A DNA stretch of 64,000 nt from Candidatus Heimdallarchaeota archaeon (GTDB lineage: Archaea; Asgardarchaeota; Heimdallarchaeia; JABLTI01), in contig JAHLVW010000066.1 in assembly GCA_019058275.1 (NCBI GenBank), positions 124,001 through 188,000 on the forward strand, read 5' to 3'. This document shows, one piece after another, positions 36,969 to 44,945 of the stretch (the first letter of the stretch is position 1; every line of letters begins with the position of its first letter). The notes beneath the pieces are model-generated. The model saw nothing but the letters and a program-made list of their open reading frames with translations. It had not been told where the DNA came from and made no database searches. A program made the translations under genes and the position numbers.

Positions 36969-37934
36969 ATGAAACAACAAATGAAAATTTCAATAAATGA
37001 ATGGAATGATTCTATTCTAAAAGAATTGGTGAAATTTACAGTTCCAATTTGGCGCGAACAGAATCCAAATATTACAGAAGTTAGGTTTGAAAATTGGTTT
37101 AAGAACTTGGAACTAGATAATCCTCCACTAGCTATTATAGCTAAAAAGAAGAATGAGCTATTAGGTTGGATTTTCTTAGTTTTCCACAATAATTCTGAAG
37201 ACGAGATTAATCCTTGGGCTTTGGGTGGGCATCCTATTATTTCACTAAATCACCTAAAGAACATAGAAATAAAAAAAGAGCTTATACTTGAAGCTATAAA
37301 ACATGCAAAAAATAAAGGAATAACTCAAGTAGATATACATTTTAGAAAAGAAGAAGGAAATGTAGAAAATCATTATGATTTCTACAACTCATTAGACTTG
37401 AGACTTATCGAGGAAAATTGTCATATGAGACAAGATGTATCCAAAACGAAAATCGAATTTGATGGATTCCCAGAATGCTTAACTCAAAGTACTGTCAAAC
37501 AAGTAGATCAGACTGAATTATAGAAATGCTATTATGAATCATTCAGAAATTCAGATGACCGTTGGATGACAGATAAAACTGATGAAGAGATGAAAGACTA
37601 TTTCAATACACAAATTATCAAGAATCACTTTCCATTAATCGAAGATGCTTCTGTAGCCTTACTTAAGAATAATCAGGTTATTGCTTTTGCATTTGTACAT
37701 CAATCTCATGGAGATAAAAATGGTCAACTATGGATAATGGGTGTTCGTCCCAACTTTAGAAGACAAGGTTTTGGTAAGGGTATGTTAAATCACATAAAGA
37801 CCACACTAATAAAACAAGGCTTTGTAAGTACAAGTTTAAATGTTGATATATCCAATACTTCAGCTTATAATTTGTATCTCTCACAAGGATATGTTAAAGA
37901 TTGGACACTTGTCAATTTTGCTTGGACAAAATAG
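36969..37934 (+). pseudogene. Tandem GNAT acetyltransferase interrupted by in-frame TAG
   Basis: Two GNAT domains in one frame separated by a single TAG at 37521-37523. The N-terminal half (184 residues) has GWIFLVFHN and ALGGHPII. After the TAG the frame continues KCYYESFRNSDDRWMTD and then a complete GNAT core, IMGVRPNFRRQGFGKGML, with the acetyl-CoA loop RRQGFG. The (C)YYxSFxNSDDRW linker is what I would expect inside an uninterrupted tandem protein, so TAG replaces one sense codon. TAG ends several intact genes here, so recoding by pyrrolysine is unlikely. GAGGT 8 bases upstream supports ATG 36969. An independent start at 37566 is possible. Confidence 0.75.
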
Positions 37935-37948
37935 GTTTAAAAAAACCT
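37933..37948. terminator. Short hairpin between convergent genes
   Basis: AGGTTT-AAAA-AAACCT overlaps the acetyltransferase stop and reaches the stop of the convergent tautomerase gene. A T-run follows at 37954-37959 on the plus strand. Weak stem; a plausible terminator. Confidence 0.4.
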
Positions 37949-38145
37949 CATCCCTTTTTCATTTCAGATAATAATATTCCATTTGAGCCAATATTTTCAG
38001 GTTTGTTTTCATTTATGATTACAATAATATGCTCAAAATCTTCAGGATAACCATAAGCTTCCTTTAAAGCACTTGTTAGCATTTCAACGAGCCTTTTCTT
38101 TTGTTCTACACTTCTAGATGGTCCTTCTACTGTTATTATTGGCAT
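37948..38145 (-). CDS. 4-oxalocrotonate tautomerase family protein
   Basis: 65-residue tautomerase. The catalytic N-terminal proline must follow the initiator Met, so the start is ATG 38145, giving M-PIITVEGPSRSVEQKKRLVE; an upstream in-frame TTG would bury the proline. Such enzymes form hexamers or dimers and catalyse keto-enol changes; the natural substrate here is unknown. It lies downstream of ftsY by about 140 bases on the same strand. Confidence 0.88.
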   Translation of the reverse strand: MPIITVEGPSRSVEQKKRLVEMLTSALKEAYGYPEDFEHIIVIINENKPENIGSNGILLSEMKKG

Positions 38146-38284
38146 TGATATCAATCCATTTCATACTAATATCTTAATATTATACAAGTCTTAATAATAA
38201 ACTAATTTGCCCTAGATGAAGTGCACATCCTTTCACAAGAGAATTTAGTTGACAATATGAAAAGAAATTTGTATTTTAGAAAAT

Positions 38285-39199
38285 TTACTTGTCAGGGATG
38301 ATAGATTCAGCAAACCAATTGGAATCAAATGGTTTAAAGTCTGAATACTTTTGACCGACTCCAATATAGATTATTGGGGCTTTAGTAGCATAAACAACTG
38401 ATAAAGCTGTTCCACCTTTTGGATCTGCATCAACTTTAGTTAGAATACTTGCATCAATGCCAACTATCCGGTCATATTCTTCAGCTTGCAATGCTGCATC
38501 ATTACCTGTTAAAGCATCAGCAACGAAGATATTTAAGTCTGGTTCAGCTACACGTACGATTTTTTCTAATTCCCTCATCAAATTCTTATTTGTTTGTAAA
38601 CGACCAGCTGTATCTGCAATAACTACATTAATGCCTTTAGCTCTTGCATGTTGAATAGTATCATAAATCACTGCTGCAGGATCTGATCCATAATCTTGTT
38701 TTATAATTCTCACACCTAGCTTTTTACAATGTTTACTAATCTGATCTATAGCACCTGCTCTGAATGTATCACCTGCTCCAATAACTACAGTATAATTATT
38801 ATCTATAAGGAATTGAGTTAGCTTTGCAATAGTGGTTGTTTTTCCAGCACCATTTGGACCAAAAATAGCTAGGACAGTTGGCTCACCTGCTTTTTTATTC
38901 TCCTCAATTATCTTTAGTAGATCAACCTCTTCACCGGGAGATTCAAGAATATCAATTATTGCTTTCTTTAAAGCTTCAAAAGTAATTTTCTTTCTAGAAG
39001 TTAGCCTTCCAACTTTGGTTTGAATAAGAGCTTGCTCAACCTCTTTTGTAATCTTTTCAGCAATAGGAACAGCAACATTGTTAGCAATTAAAGCAAGTTG
39101 CAAATCATAAAGGTGTTTCTGTAGATTTTTTTCTGTTAATTCTTTCTGAGAAATTTTTTCTACAGCACTATCAATTCCAGATCTGAATTTTTTAAACAA
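38285..39199 (-). CDS. ftsY: Signal recognition particle receptor FtsY
   Basis: SRP-type GTPase that docks ribosome-SRP complexes at the membrane. The NG domain has G1 GPNGAGKTTT, DTFRAGAIDQ, DTAGRLQTNK and TKVDADPKGG. The protein is short (304 residues), with almost no acidic A domain before the N domain. The start is TTG 39199. It ends the conserved archaeal block aIF6 - LX - prefoldin alpha - FtsY, linking translation, folding and secretion. Confidence 0.96.
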   Translation of the reverse strand: MFKKFRSGIDSAVEKISQKELTEKNLQKHLYDLQLALIANNVAVPIAEKITKEVEQALIQTKVGRLTSRKKITFEALKKAIIDILESPGEEVDLLKIIEENKKAGEPTVLAIFGPNGAGKTTTIAKLTQFLIDNNYTVVIGAGDTFRAGAIDQISKHCKKLGVRIIKQDYGSDPAAVIYDTIQHARAKGINVVIADTAGRLQTNKNLMRELEKIVRVAEPDLNIFVADALTGNDAALQAEEYDRIVGIDASILTKVDADPKGGTALSVVYATKAPIIYIGVGQKYSDFKPFDSNWFAESIIPDK

Positions 39200-39327
39200 T
39201 GATAATCAAAGCTCCAATTTTTTATTTCAATTCAATTGCTAATTATTCTTGACACAATTAGCTATTTTTAATCGAATATTTATATTATCACTTTTAATAT
39301 TACAAATTAAATAAAAAAATCTGAAAT

Positions 39328-39792
39328 TTAACTGACCAAATTTGGATCATATTGTGGTTTTGAAGGTCCTTGAAGTTGTTTGTAAATCCCTTGAGCATGT
39401 TGTTCTAAACTACTAATCCTACTAATTATTTGGTTCAATTGATCAGCTAAGTTTATTCTTTGTTCTTCAGCTTCGTTTATTCTTCCATCAATATCCTTTA
39501 TAGCTTCATCAATTGATTTTGGGACTATAACATCCGCCCCGACACTATAAAACACCTTATCAGTTTCTAGTGGTTTGGCTTTTAGCATAACTCCTGATCC
39601 AAGAGGTATCAATGTTTCTTCGATGTTCTTCTCTTCCTTTAAACCTGCAAGAGTACCTTTTGATCGAGTTAAATCTATCAAATAATTTTGTAACTTTTCA
39701 ATTTGAATCTGGATTTGTTTACCAAATTCATCATATTGTTGCAATTCTGAAGAAATCTGTTGTAATTCCTTTCTTAATTCGTCTTCACTCAT
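39328..39792 (-). CDS. pfdA: Prefoldin alpha subunit
   Basis: Two long helices at the N- and C-termini flank the central beta-hairpin region (LIPLGSGVMLKAKPLETDKVFYSVGADVIV), the standard alpha-prefoldin layout. With beta-prefoldin it forms the jellyfish-shaped hexamer that delivers unfolded proteins to the thermosome. Length 154 residues is normal. ATG 39792 start. It sits between ribosomal LX and ftsY, as in many archaea. Confidence 0.93.
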   Translation of the reverse strand: MSEDELRKELQQISSELQQYDEFGKQIQIQIEKLQNYLIDLTRSKGTLAGLKEEKNIEETLIPLGSGVMLKAKPLETDKVFYSVGADVIVPKSIDEAIKDIDGRINEAEEQRINLADQLNQIISRISSLEQHAQGIYKQLQGPSKPQYDPNLVS

Positions 39793-39847
39793 TTAGCGCA
39801 CCGATTTCAATTCTTAAGAGATTCTTTTGGTTTAAGTGAACTCTTAT

Positions 39848-40117
39848 TTATTTTGTAAGATGTATTTTCCCCTTATCATCTGAAGCAATTTCTTTGAGAA
39901 TTGGATTCTTTATTTCATCAATAGATATTTCTTTGATGGAATGAACTTTCAACAATTGTCGTGGAACTCTATGTTTACTACCAATTCTTGAATATGCTTG
40001 AGTAAGAGCATCTTTTTCAGTAATAGCTCTAACATCTACTTCATATTTGATTTTATTTTTTAGTGGCTTCTTGAAGAAAGTTATTCGGTAGTTTTTTACT
40101 TGTACTTCTTTTGACAT
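39848..40117 (-). CDS. rplX: Ribosomal protein LX (eL20/L18a)
   Basis: Small large-subunit protein (about 89 residues). VKNYRITFFKKPLKNK and DALTQAYSRIGSKHRVPRQLLKV fit the L18Ae/LX family. ATG 40117 is preferred; TTG at 40126 would add three residues. It sits between aIF6 and prefoldin alpha in the same order as in other archaea, which supports the call more than the modest sequence similarity does. Confidence 0.88.
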   Translation of the reverse strand: MSKEVQVKNYRITFFKKPLKNKIKYEVDVRAITEKDALTQAYSRIGSKHRVPRQLLKVHSIKEISIDEIKNPILKEIASDDKGKIHLTK

Positions 40118-40200
40118 TTCTAACAACTCTCATTATTTTTGAACTGCTTGAACAGCTTGCATGCTGTTTTTATTATTTTTGGATAGGATGATTAATAGTG

Positions 40201-40875
40201 TTACGTACCTCTAAGAGTTTGATAAAGTCTTTGTAATTCTGGTCCTGTTGTTTCTTTACCAACAATTGCTCCTTTTGAATTCGCAAAGCAGCCAATACTA
40301 ACAAAGGGAACACCTCTGTTCATTGTTCCAACATTGACAGGAACACCTAAACTTTCGCTTAACCAGTTTAACTCCATCTCAGTTGTAAGAGGATGAGCTA
40401 TAATTCCTTTATTAGTAGATAATGCATGAGAACCTACAAGGGGTGATTTTATGATATTACCTTTTTCAACATCTACTTCAAGTGTATCTTTAATAGTTCT
40501 TACAGCGTTAGGTTCGAATTTTTCGTGAATAATTGCTCCATTGTCGTTTGTCACGATACAATTACCTAAGCAAGTTATTTTGCTTTCAACAATACCAATG
40601 TTAACTTTATCACCAAATACTGCTTCTAGTTTTTCAAGCTCTCGAGGAGCAACAATATGTGGCAGTAAAATTCCTTTTGAATTTGCTGCAATTAGAATTC
40701 CTACTAAAGATGTATCACCTATATTTAGTTTTGAGAGTGGTACTTCTAAAGCATTGGTTATTGCTTCTATTGCTTTATTGGTCCAAAGCTCTGAAACAAT
40801 TGCGAATTTATCAGTGACAACTCCAAATGCACCTACTGAAACTAAGCCATTTACAGATGTTCTGATAATATTCAT
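40201..40875 (-). CDS. eif6: Translation initiation factor aIF6
   Basis: Anti-association factor that binds the 50S subunit near L14 and keeps it from joining 30S. The pseudo-fivefold repeat is visible in recurring elements such as GNCIVTNDNGAIIHE, GSHALSTNKGIIAHP and IGCFANSKGAIVG. Length 224 residues is typical. It starts the aIF6 - LX - PfdA - FtsY run. The L39e and L31e genes that often precede aIF6 are not upstream here. Confidence 0.95.
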   Translation of the reverse strand: MNIIRTSVNGLVSVGAFGVVTDKFAIVSELWTNKAIEAITNALEVPLSKLNIGDTSLVGILIAANSKGILLPHIVAPRELEKLEAVFGDKVNIGIVESKITCLGNCIVTNDNGAIIHEKFEPNAVRTIKDTLEVDVEKGNIIKSPLVGSHALSTNKGIIAHPLTTEMELNWLSESLGVPVNVGTMNRGVPFVSIGCFANSKGAIVGKETTGPELQRLYQTLRGT

Positions 40876-41078
40876 TTTAATACACCAATTATTCTTAATC
40901 TAATATTAATCACTAAATTCCTACAATAACGACTAATAGTATAGGTTTCTCATTTTGCCTCGAACTAGAAATGAATATTTAAATCATTGCGAAAGAACGA
41001 GTTTTTAATGAAAGTGACTACTTACAATTAACTACGCATAGAGAGAAATTTAAACAATGGATGTTCAAGTAAATAATT

Positions 41079-42005
41079 ATGGCAAAACTAAAGGTTGTTT
41101 CAGTCTCTCATCAAATTGATCCAGATGGAATAGGTTCTCAAGCAATCATCTGTAGATATTTTAAGGAATTAAAAATAGAACCTATATGTTTCCTAGCAGA
41201 TTACTACAATTTTGAGGAAATTCTGAAGAAAGCTATTGCAGAGAAACCCAATGTTCTAATAGTTAGTGATATAGGTTTGAATAGTAGAATACTTCACAAC
41301 ATAATAGAACCTCTACGAAAGCTGAAAGCTCGGAAAATTTGGATTGATCATCACAAAGCACCAACAGAACTGAAAATTTTGCTAACTGAAGTTTTAGATG
41401 AATTCATACATGATACCACTGTTGCAGCAGCTGATTTAGTATGCAAACGTTTTATGCCAAATGATAAGATATCAAAACAAATAGCTCAAATAGGTCATAA
41501 TGGTGATTTTGACATACATGATAGACTTACCAATGTTTTTTACACTCTCATTGATTTTCATCGATTGTCTATGAAGGATTTAGAACGAATTAGAGAGATA
41601 TTTATTAGAGGTGATTTTGAAGAACCTTCAGTTTTTGAAGAATATTTAGAAGCCTATAAAATGTTTGAAGCAGAAAGGGATAGAATTCGAAATAATCTGA
41701 AAGTGCTTACAATTTCAGGTAAAACGGTTGCTATTGCAGAATCTGCATTGTTACCAAGAGGTAAGGTAACTAAATTCCTATCAGAAATCTGTAAAGAAGA
41801 TATTTTACTAGCAATTGATACCACTAATTTTAGAATTGGACTAAGAAGCGATAATTGTGATGTAGCAGCAGTTGCTGCTAAATTTGGAGGTGGAGGACAT
41901 ATACACCGTTCAGGATTCACATACAAAGATACACTAACTGAAGATAACGAATTATCACCTGAATTTCTCAAAGCTATAAAAGAGGCCATTTCCGAAAACA
42001 TATAG
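41079..42005 (+). CDS. DHH-family phosphoesterase
   Basis: DHH/DHHA1 phosphoesterase of 308 residues. The N-terminal motif SHQIDPDGIGSQA replaces the usual DxDxD form, followed by VSDIG, IDHHK and the C-terminal DHHA1 loop FGGGGHIHRSGF. Relatives hydrolyse oligonucleotides, cyclic dinucleotides or pAp; stand-alone archaeal forms include RecJ-like and NrnA-like nucleases. Exact substrate cannot be told. The next gene on the same strand is a peptidase 64 bases downstream. Confidence 0.85.
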   Translation: MAKLKVVSVSHQIDPDGIGSQAIICRYFKELKIEPICFLADYYNFEEILKKAIAEKPNVLIVSDIGLNSRILHNIIEPLRKLKARKIWIDHHKAPTELKILLTEVLDEFIHDTTVAAADLVCKRFMPNDKISKQIAQIGHNGDFDIHDRLTNVFYTLIDFHRLSMKDLERIREIFIRGDFEEPSVFEEYLEAYKMFEAERDRIRNNLKVLTISGKTVAIAESALLPRGKVTKFLSEICKEDILLAIDTTNFRIGLRSDNCDVAAVAAKFGGGGHIHRSGFTYKDTLTEDNELSPEFLKAIKEAISENI

Positions 42006-42069
42006 CTTTTCTAGTTGAGAAGTAATTTTATTTATGTGAAAGTCTAATTGGATATATTCAAAGATAGAG

Positions 42070-43161
42070 ATGGATAGAATGATAGTAGATCGCCAAAAAA
42101 AATTAAAGGGTTTGATGGAATCAACAGGCTCTGATTGCTTGATTCTATTTGCAGGTGTTGATTTATTCTACGCAACTGGATTAATGACTCATGCAAGTGA
42201 AAGATTAACATGTTCAATAATACCTCAAGAAAGTGAACCAATTCTAATCTGTCCAAGTTTTGAGAAGAGTAGAATGGAAAAAGGTATTCAAACAGGATCT
42301 ATCAGAACTTGGGAAGAAGATGAAAATCCATTTCAAATGTTGGTAGCTATAATAAAGGAATTGGAAATTGACAATAAGAACATATCATTAGATAATAAAT
42401 TATGGTTTGATTGGTTTCTCAGAATAAGCGAACAACTCCCAAAAGCAAATTTCGTAAATGCTACAGACATTGTGCAAGTAGCTAGACTAGTTAAAACTGA
42501 AGATGAGATTGTTTTAATGCGAGAAGCAACCAAAATAGCTTCCGATTCAATCATTAAGACCTTCGATCAAGTTACACCAGGAATGACTGAAACTGACGTT
42601 TCAAAAATAATCCAAGAAGAATTATCGAAAGCTTGTAGACCTGCCTTTGGGTTAGTACAATCGGGTCCTAATTCAGCTCTTCCACATGGTTCCCCAACTG
42701 GACGAACAATTGAGAAAAACGATGTGTTGCTAATTGATGCTGGTCCAATTTACAAAGGTTATTATGGTGACATAACGATTACCTCTGTAATTGGTGAACC
42801 TTCTGGAAAATTCAAGAAAATCTATGATAGTGTCTATAGAGCCAATAGAGCATCTTTTGAAACCTCAAAAGAAGGTGTGAAATGTGAAGATGTCGATAAG
42901 GCTGCAAGAGAAGTCATTACAAAAGATGGATATGATAAGTACTTCACTCACAGATTAGGTCATGGAATTGGTATCGAAGGGCATGAAGCACCTTACATGG
43001 TTAATGGAAATAAGCTAGTGCTAAAAGAGGGAATGTGTCATACAGTAGAACCTGGAATTTATATCGAAGGAGAATTTGGAGTAAGAATAGAAGACGACGT
43101 AGTTGTAAGAAAAGACACTTGTGAATTTCTTTATGAAACTCCAAGATTTTTGTGGAAATAA
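42070..43161 (+). CDS. Xaa-Pro aminopeptidase/dipeptidase (M24)
   Basis: Creatinase-type N-terminal domain and a pita-bread M24 catalytic domain. Metal ligands are visible: the Asp pair in DAGPIYKGYYGD, His in HRLGHGIGIEGHE, and the two Glu in HTVEPGIYIEGEFGVRIEDD. Length 363 residues fits prolidase or aminopeptidase P. It could complement prolyl oligopeptidase in peptide turnover. ATG 42070 or 42079 may start the protein. The end overlaps the region where the DUF123 gene begins. Confidence 0.93.
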   Translation: MDRMIVDRQKKLKGLMESTGSDCLILFAGVDLFYATGLMTHASERLTCSIIPQESEPILICPSFEKSRMEKGIQTGSIRTWEEDENPFQMLVAIIKELEIDNKNISLDNKLWFDWFLRISEQLPKANFVNATDIVQVARLVKTEDEIVLMREATKIASDSIIKTFDQVTPGMTETDVSKIIQEELSKACRPAFGLVQSGPNSALPHGSPTGRTIEKNDVLLIDAGPIYKGYYGDITITSVIGEPSGKFKKIYDSVYRANRASFETSKEGVKCEDVDKAAREVITKDGYDKYFTHRLGHGIGIEGHEAPYMVNGNKLVLKEGMCHTVEPGIYIEGEFGVRIEDDVVVRKDTCEFLYETPRFLWK

Positions 43162-43193
43162 TTCAAAGTTTATTGCACTTCCAGGGTGAAAAA

Positions 43194-43676
43194 TTGAGTA
43201 ACAATAAGGGAACATATCTTCTTTTTTTAGAAGTAAAAGAAGACATTACGATCGAGATAGGTTCTCTTGAAAACAACCATTTCCAAGAGAGCAATTACAT
43301 TTATGTTGGATCAGCCCTAAGTCCAGGTCGTTTTAAAAAAAGGTTAGATCGTCATAAAAGGAAAGAAAAGAAGATTTTTTGACATATTGATTATCTTTTA
43401 GGAGATGAAAAATGTACAATTAAGGCTATTGGAAATTTAACTTCTGATGAGAAAATCGAATGTGTATTGAACTCAAACATAAGAACAATTTTTTCTGAAG
43501 ATGTAATTTATCCTATCAAAGGTTTTGGATCATCTGATTGTAAGTGCGAAAGCCATTTGTCATTAATTAGGAATTTAACTATTGAAAACATTATAGAAAC
43601 TATTCAAAAAAAACTTGATTTTCAATTGGATTTTGTAAAAGCTAAATCTTCAACTTTTAATCTCAGTAGTTCTTAA
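43194..43676 (+). pseudogene. DUF123/GIY-YIG-like nuclease interrupted by in-frame TGA
   Basis: One frame from TTG 43194 (GGTGA just upstream) to 43676, broken only by TGA at 43380-43382. N-terminal part: KGTYLLFLEV, NYIYVGSALSPG, LDRHKRKEKK. After the TGA: HIDYLLGDEKC, then GFGSSDCKCESHL, both DUF123 hallmarks. The family normally has WHIDYLL, so TGA stands exactly where TGG (Trp) belongs, a one-base change. TGA ends several normal genes nearby, so it is unlikely to be sense genome-wide. DUF123 proteins are often fused to endonuclease III. Confidence 0.8.
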
Positions 43677-43753
43677 TGAGAACTCTTTTATTTCTTAAAC
43701 AATCTACAATAAATGCTGAAGTATTAGTATAAAAGCGAGATTTGGTTATTATA

Positions 43754-44323
43754 ATGTCTGAAGTTGATACAATAGTATATTTCAAAGAACCAGGAAAAGC
43801 TAATACAGAAAAAGCATTAAAATTAGCATATGAGTATTCAGAAGAATACAAAATCCCTAAAGTTGTGATTGCTACTTCTAAAGGTGCAACTGCATCTAAA
43901 GCATTAGATATTTTTACTGATCTAGAAAAACTAGTAGTTGTAACACATGTTTTTGGTTTTATCAAACCTGGCAAAAATGAAATGGACCAAGATTTATTGG
44001 AATTGCTAAAAAAGAAAAATATTGCAGTACTCACTACAACACATGCTTTTGCAGGAATAGATAGAGCAATTCGTAGAAAACTTGGGACTTGGCAAATCGC
44101 AGAATTAGTAGCTGAAGTGTACAGGACTTTTGGACAAGGAACAAAAGTTTGTGCAGAAATAGTACTAATGGCAGCTGATGCGGGACTAATTCCAATAGAT
44201 CAAGATGTTTTAGCTGTAGGCGGTACGGGACGTGGAGCTGATACAGTCTGGCAAATATCACCAGCAAATACATTTAACTTCTTAGACTTAAAAATGAAGA
44301 TATGTTTATGTAAACCAATGTAA
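43754..44323 (+). CDS. Pyruvate kinase alpha/beta-domain-like protein
   Basis: About 189 residues resembling the C-terminal domain of pyruvate kinase as a stand-alone protein (COG1751-like): ANTEKALKLAYEYSEEY, VIATSKGATASKALD, VTHVFGF and VGGTGRGADTVW. The domain lacks the catalytic barrel, so it is not a pyruvate kinase; it may bind a phosphorylated effector. ATG 43754 is preferred to TTG 43742. It is convergent with the next gene, 3 bases apart. Function unknown. Confidence 0.78.
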   Translation: MSEVDTIVYFKEPGKANTEKALKLAYEYSEEYKIPKVVIATSKGATASKALDIFTDLEKLVVVTHVFGFIKPGKNEMDQDLLELLKKKNIAVLTTTHAFAGIDRAIRRKLGTWQIAELVAEVYRTFGQGTKVCAEIVLMAADAGLIPIDQDVLAVGGTGRGADTVWQISPANTFNFLDLKMKICLCKPM

Positions 44324-44326
44324 TGT

Positions 44327-44794
44327 CTAATGAAACCTTTCTGCTGCATTCTTCAAATAATCTCTAGCATTATCTCGAGAGCCTTGTTTAAGTATCATTT
44401 CTTTGAAATATTGATATTTATCATCAGTTAAATCGAATTTTTCTTTTAGTAGATTCTTAATTTCAGTTTCGGAATAGTCTCGAGGTAATTCAGCAATATA
44501 TTCTGCAACGTCAAGAATCGAAGCATCTTTCATAATTTCTTTTTTAGGTTCACCAAAAATTTGTTTTGAAAGAGTTTCATGGTCATCATTCCACGTTCGA
44601 ATAATTATTTCAAAATGCTCTCCACCTTGTTTCGGGAAAACTTGAATTTCTAAGGATCTATCGTCATTACGTAAACTATAACCAAAACAATCTTCTAAAC
44701 TATCTTTTTTTAACTCAACCCTTTCTTCAAATCTGTTTAGAAGAGTTTCTACCTCAGTATTGGAATTCAAATGAAAAACTAATTCCTTTACCAA
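44327..44794 (-). CDS. Small protein of unknown function, possible paralogue of 47047-47496
   Basis: 155 residues with no recognised family. N-terminal beta-rich half (LEIQVFPKQGGEHFEIIIRTW), C-terminal helical half (VAEYIAELPRDYSETEIKNLL, LTDDKYQYFKEMI). The C-terminal pattern resembles that of the protein at 47047-47496 (FAKEVMSIP..., EEINDIL, DDEFQQYYKQL), and both flank the secreted PLD gene on the same strand. No signal peptide. Confidence 0.65.
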   Translation of the reverse strand: MVKELVFHLNSNTEVETLLNRFEERVELKKDSLEDCFGYSLRNDDRSLEIQVFPKQGGEHFEIIIRTWNDDHETLSKQIFGEPKKEIMKDASILDVAEYIAELPRDYSETEIKNLLKEKFDLTDDKYQYFKEMILKQGSRDNARDYLKNAAERFH

Positions 44795-44945
44795 ACAGTT
44801 TCACCAAAATCATATTCTTTAGGTCAATGCTATTATTTATCATTGGTTCATCCTTCTATTTAACTAATTAGGTATTTTTCATAAAAGCGCAATAATAAAA
44901 AAAAAGTAGGAATTTGGAGAACCAAAATTCCTTCTGTTTTATAGT

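Noticed and set aside
37521-37523. TAG as a pyrrolysine codon.
   Set aside because: TAG terminates several intact genes in the window and no pyl genes are present; kept only as a testable alternative.
43380-43382. TGA as a selenocysteine codon or as Trp by a changed code.
   Set aside because: The conserved residue there is Trp rather than Cys, no SECIS-like element was seen, and TGA ends many normal genes here.
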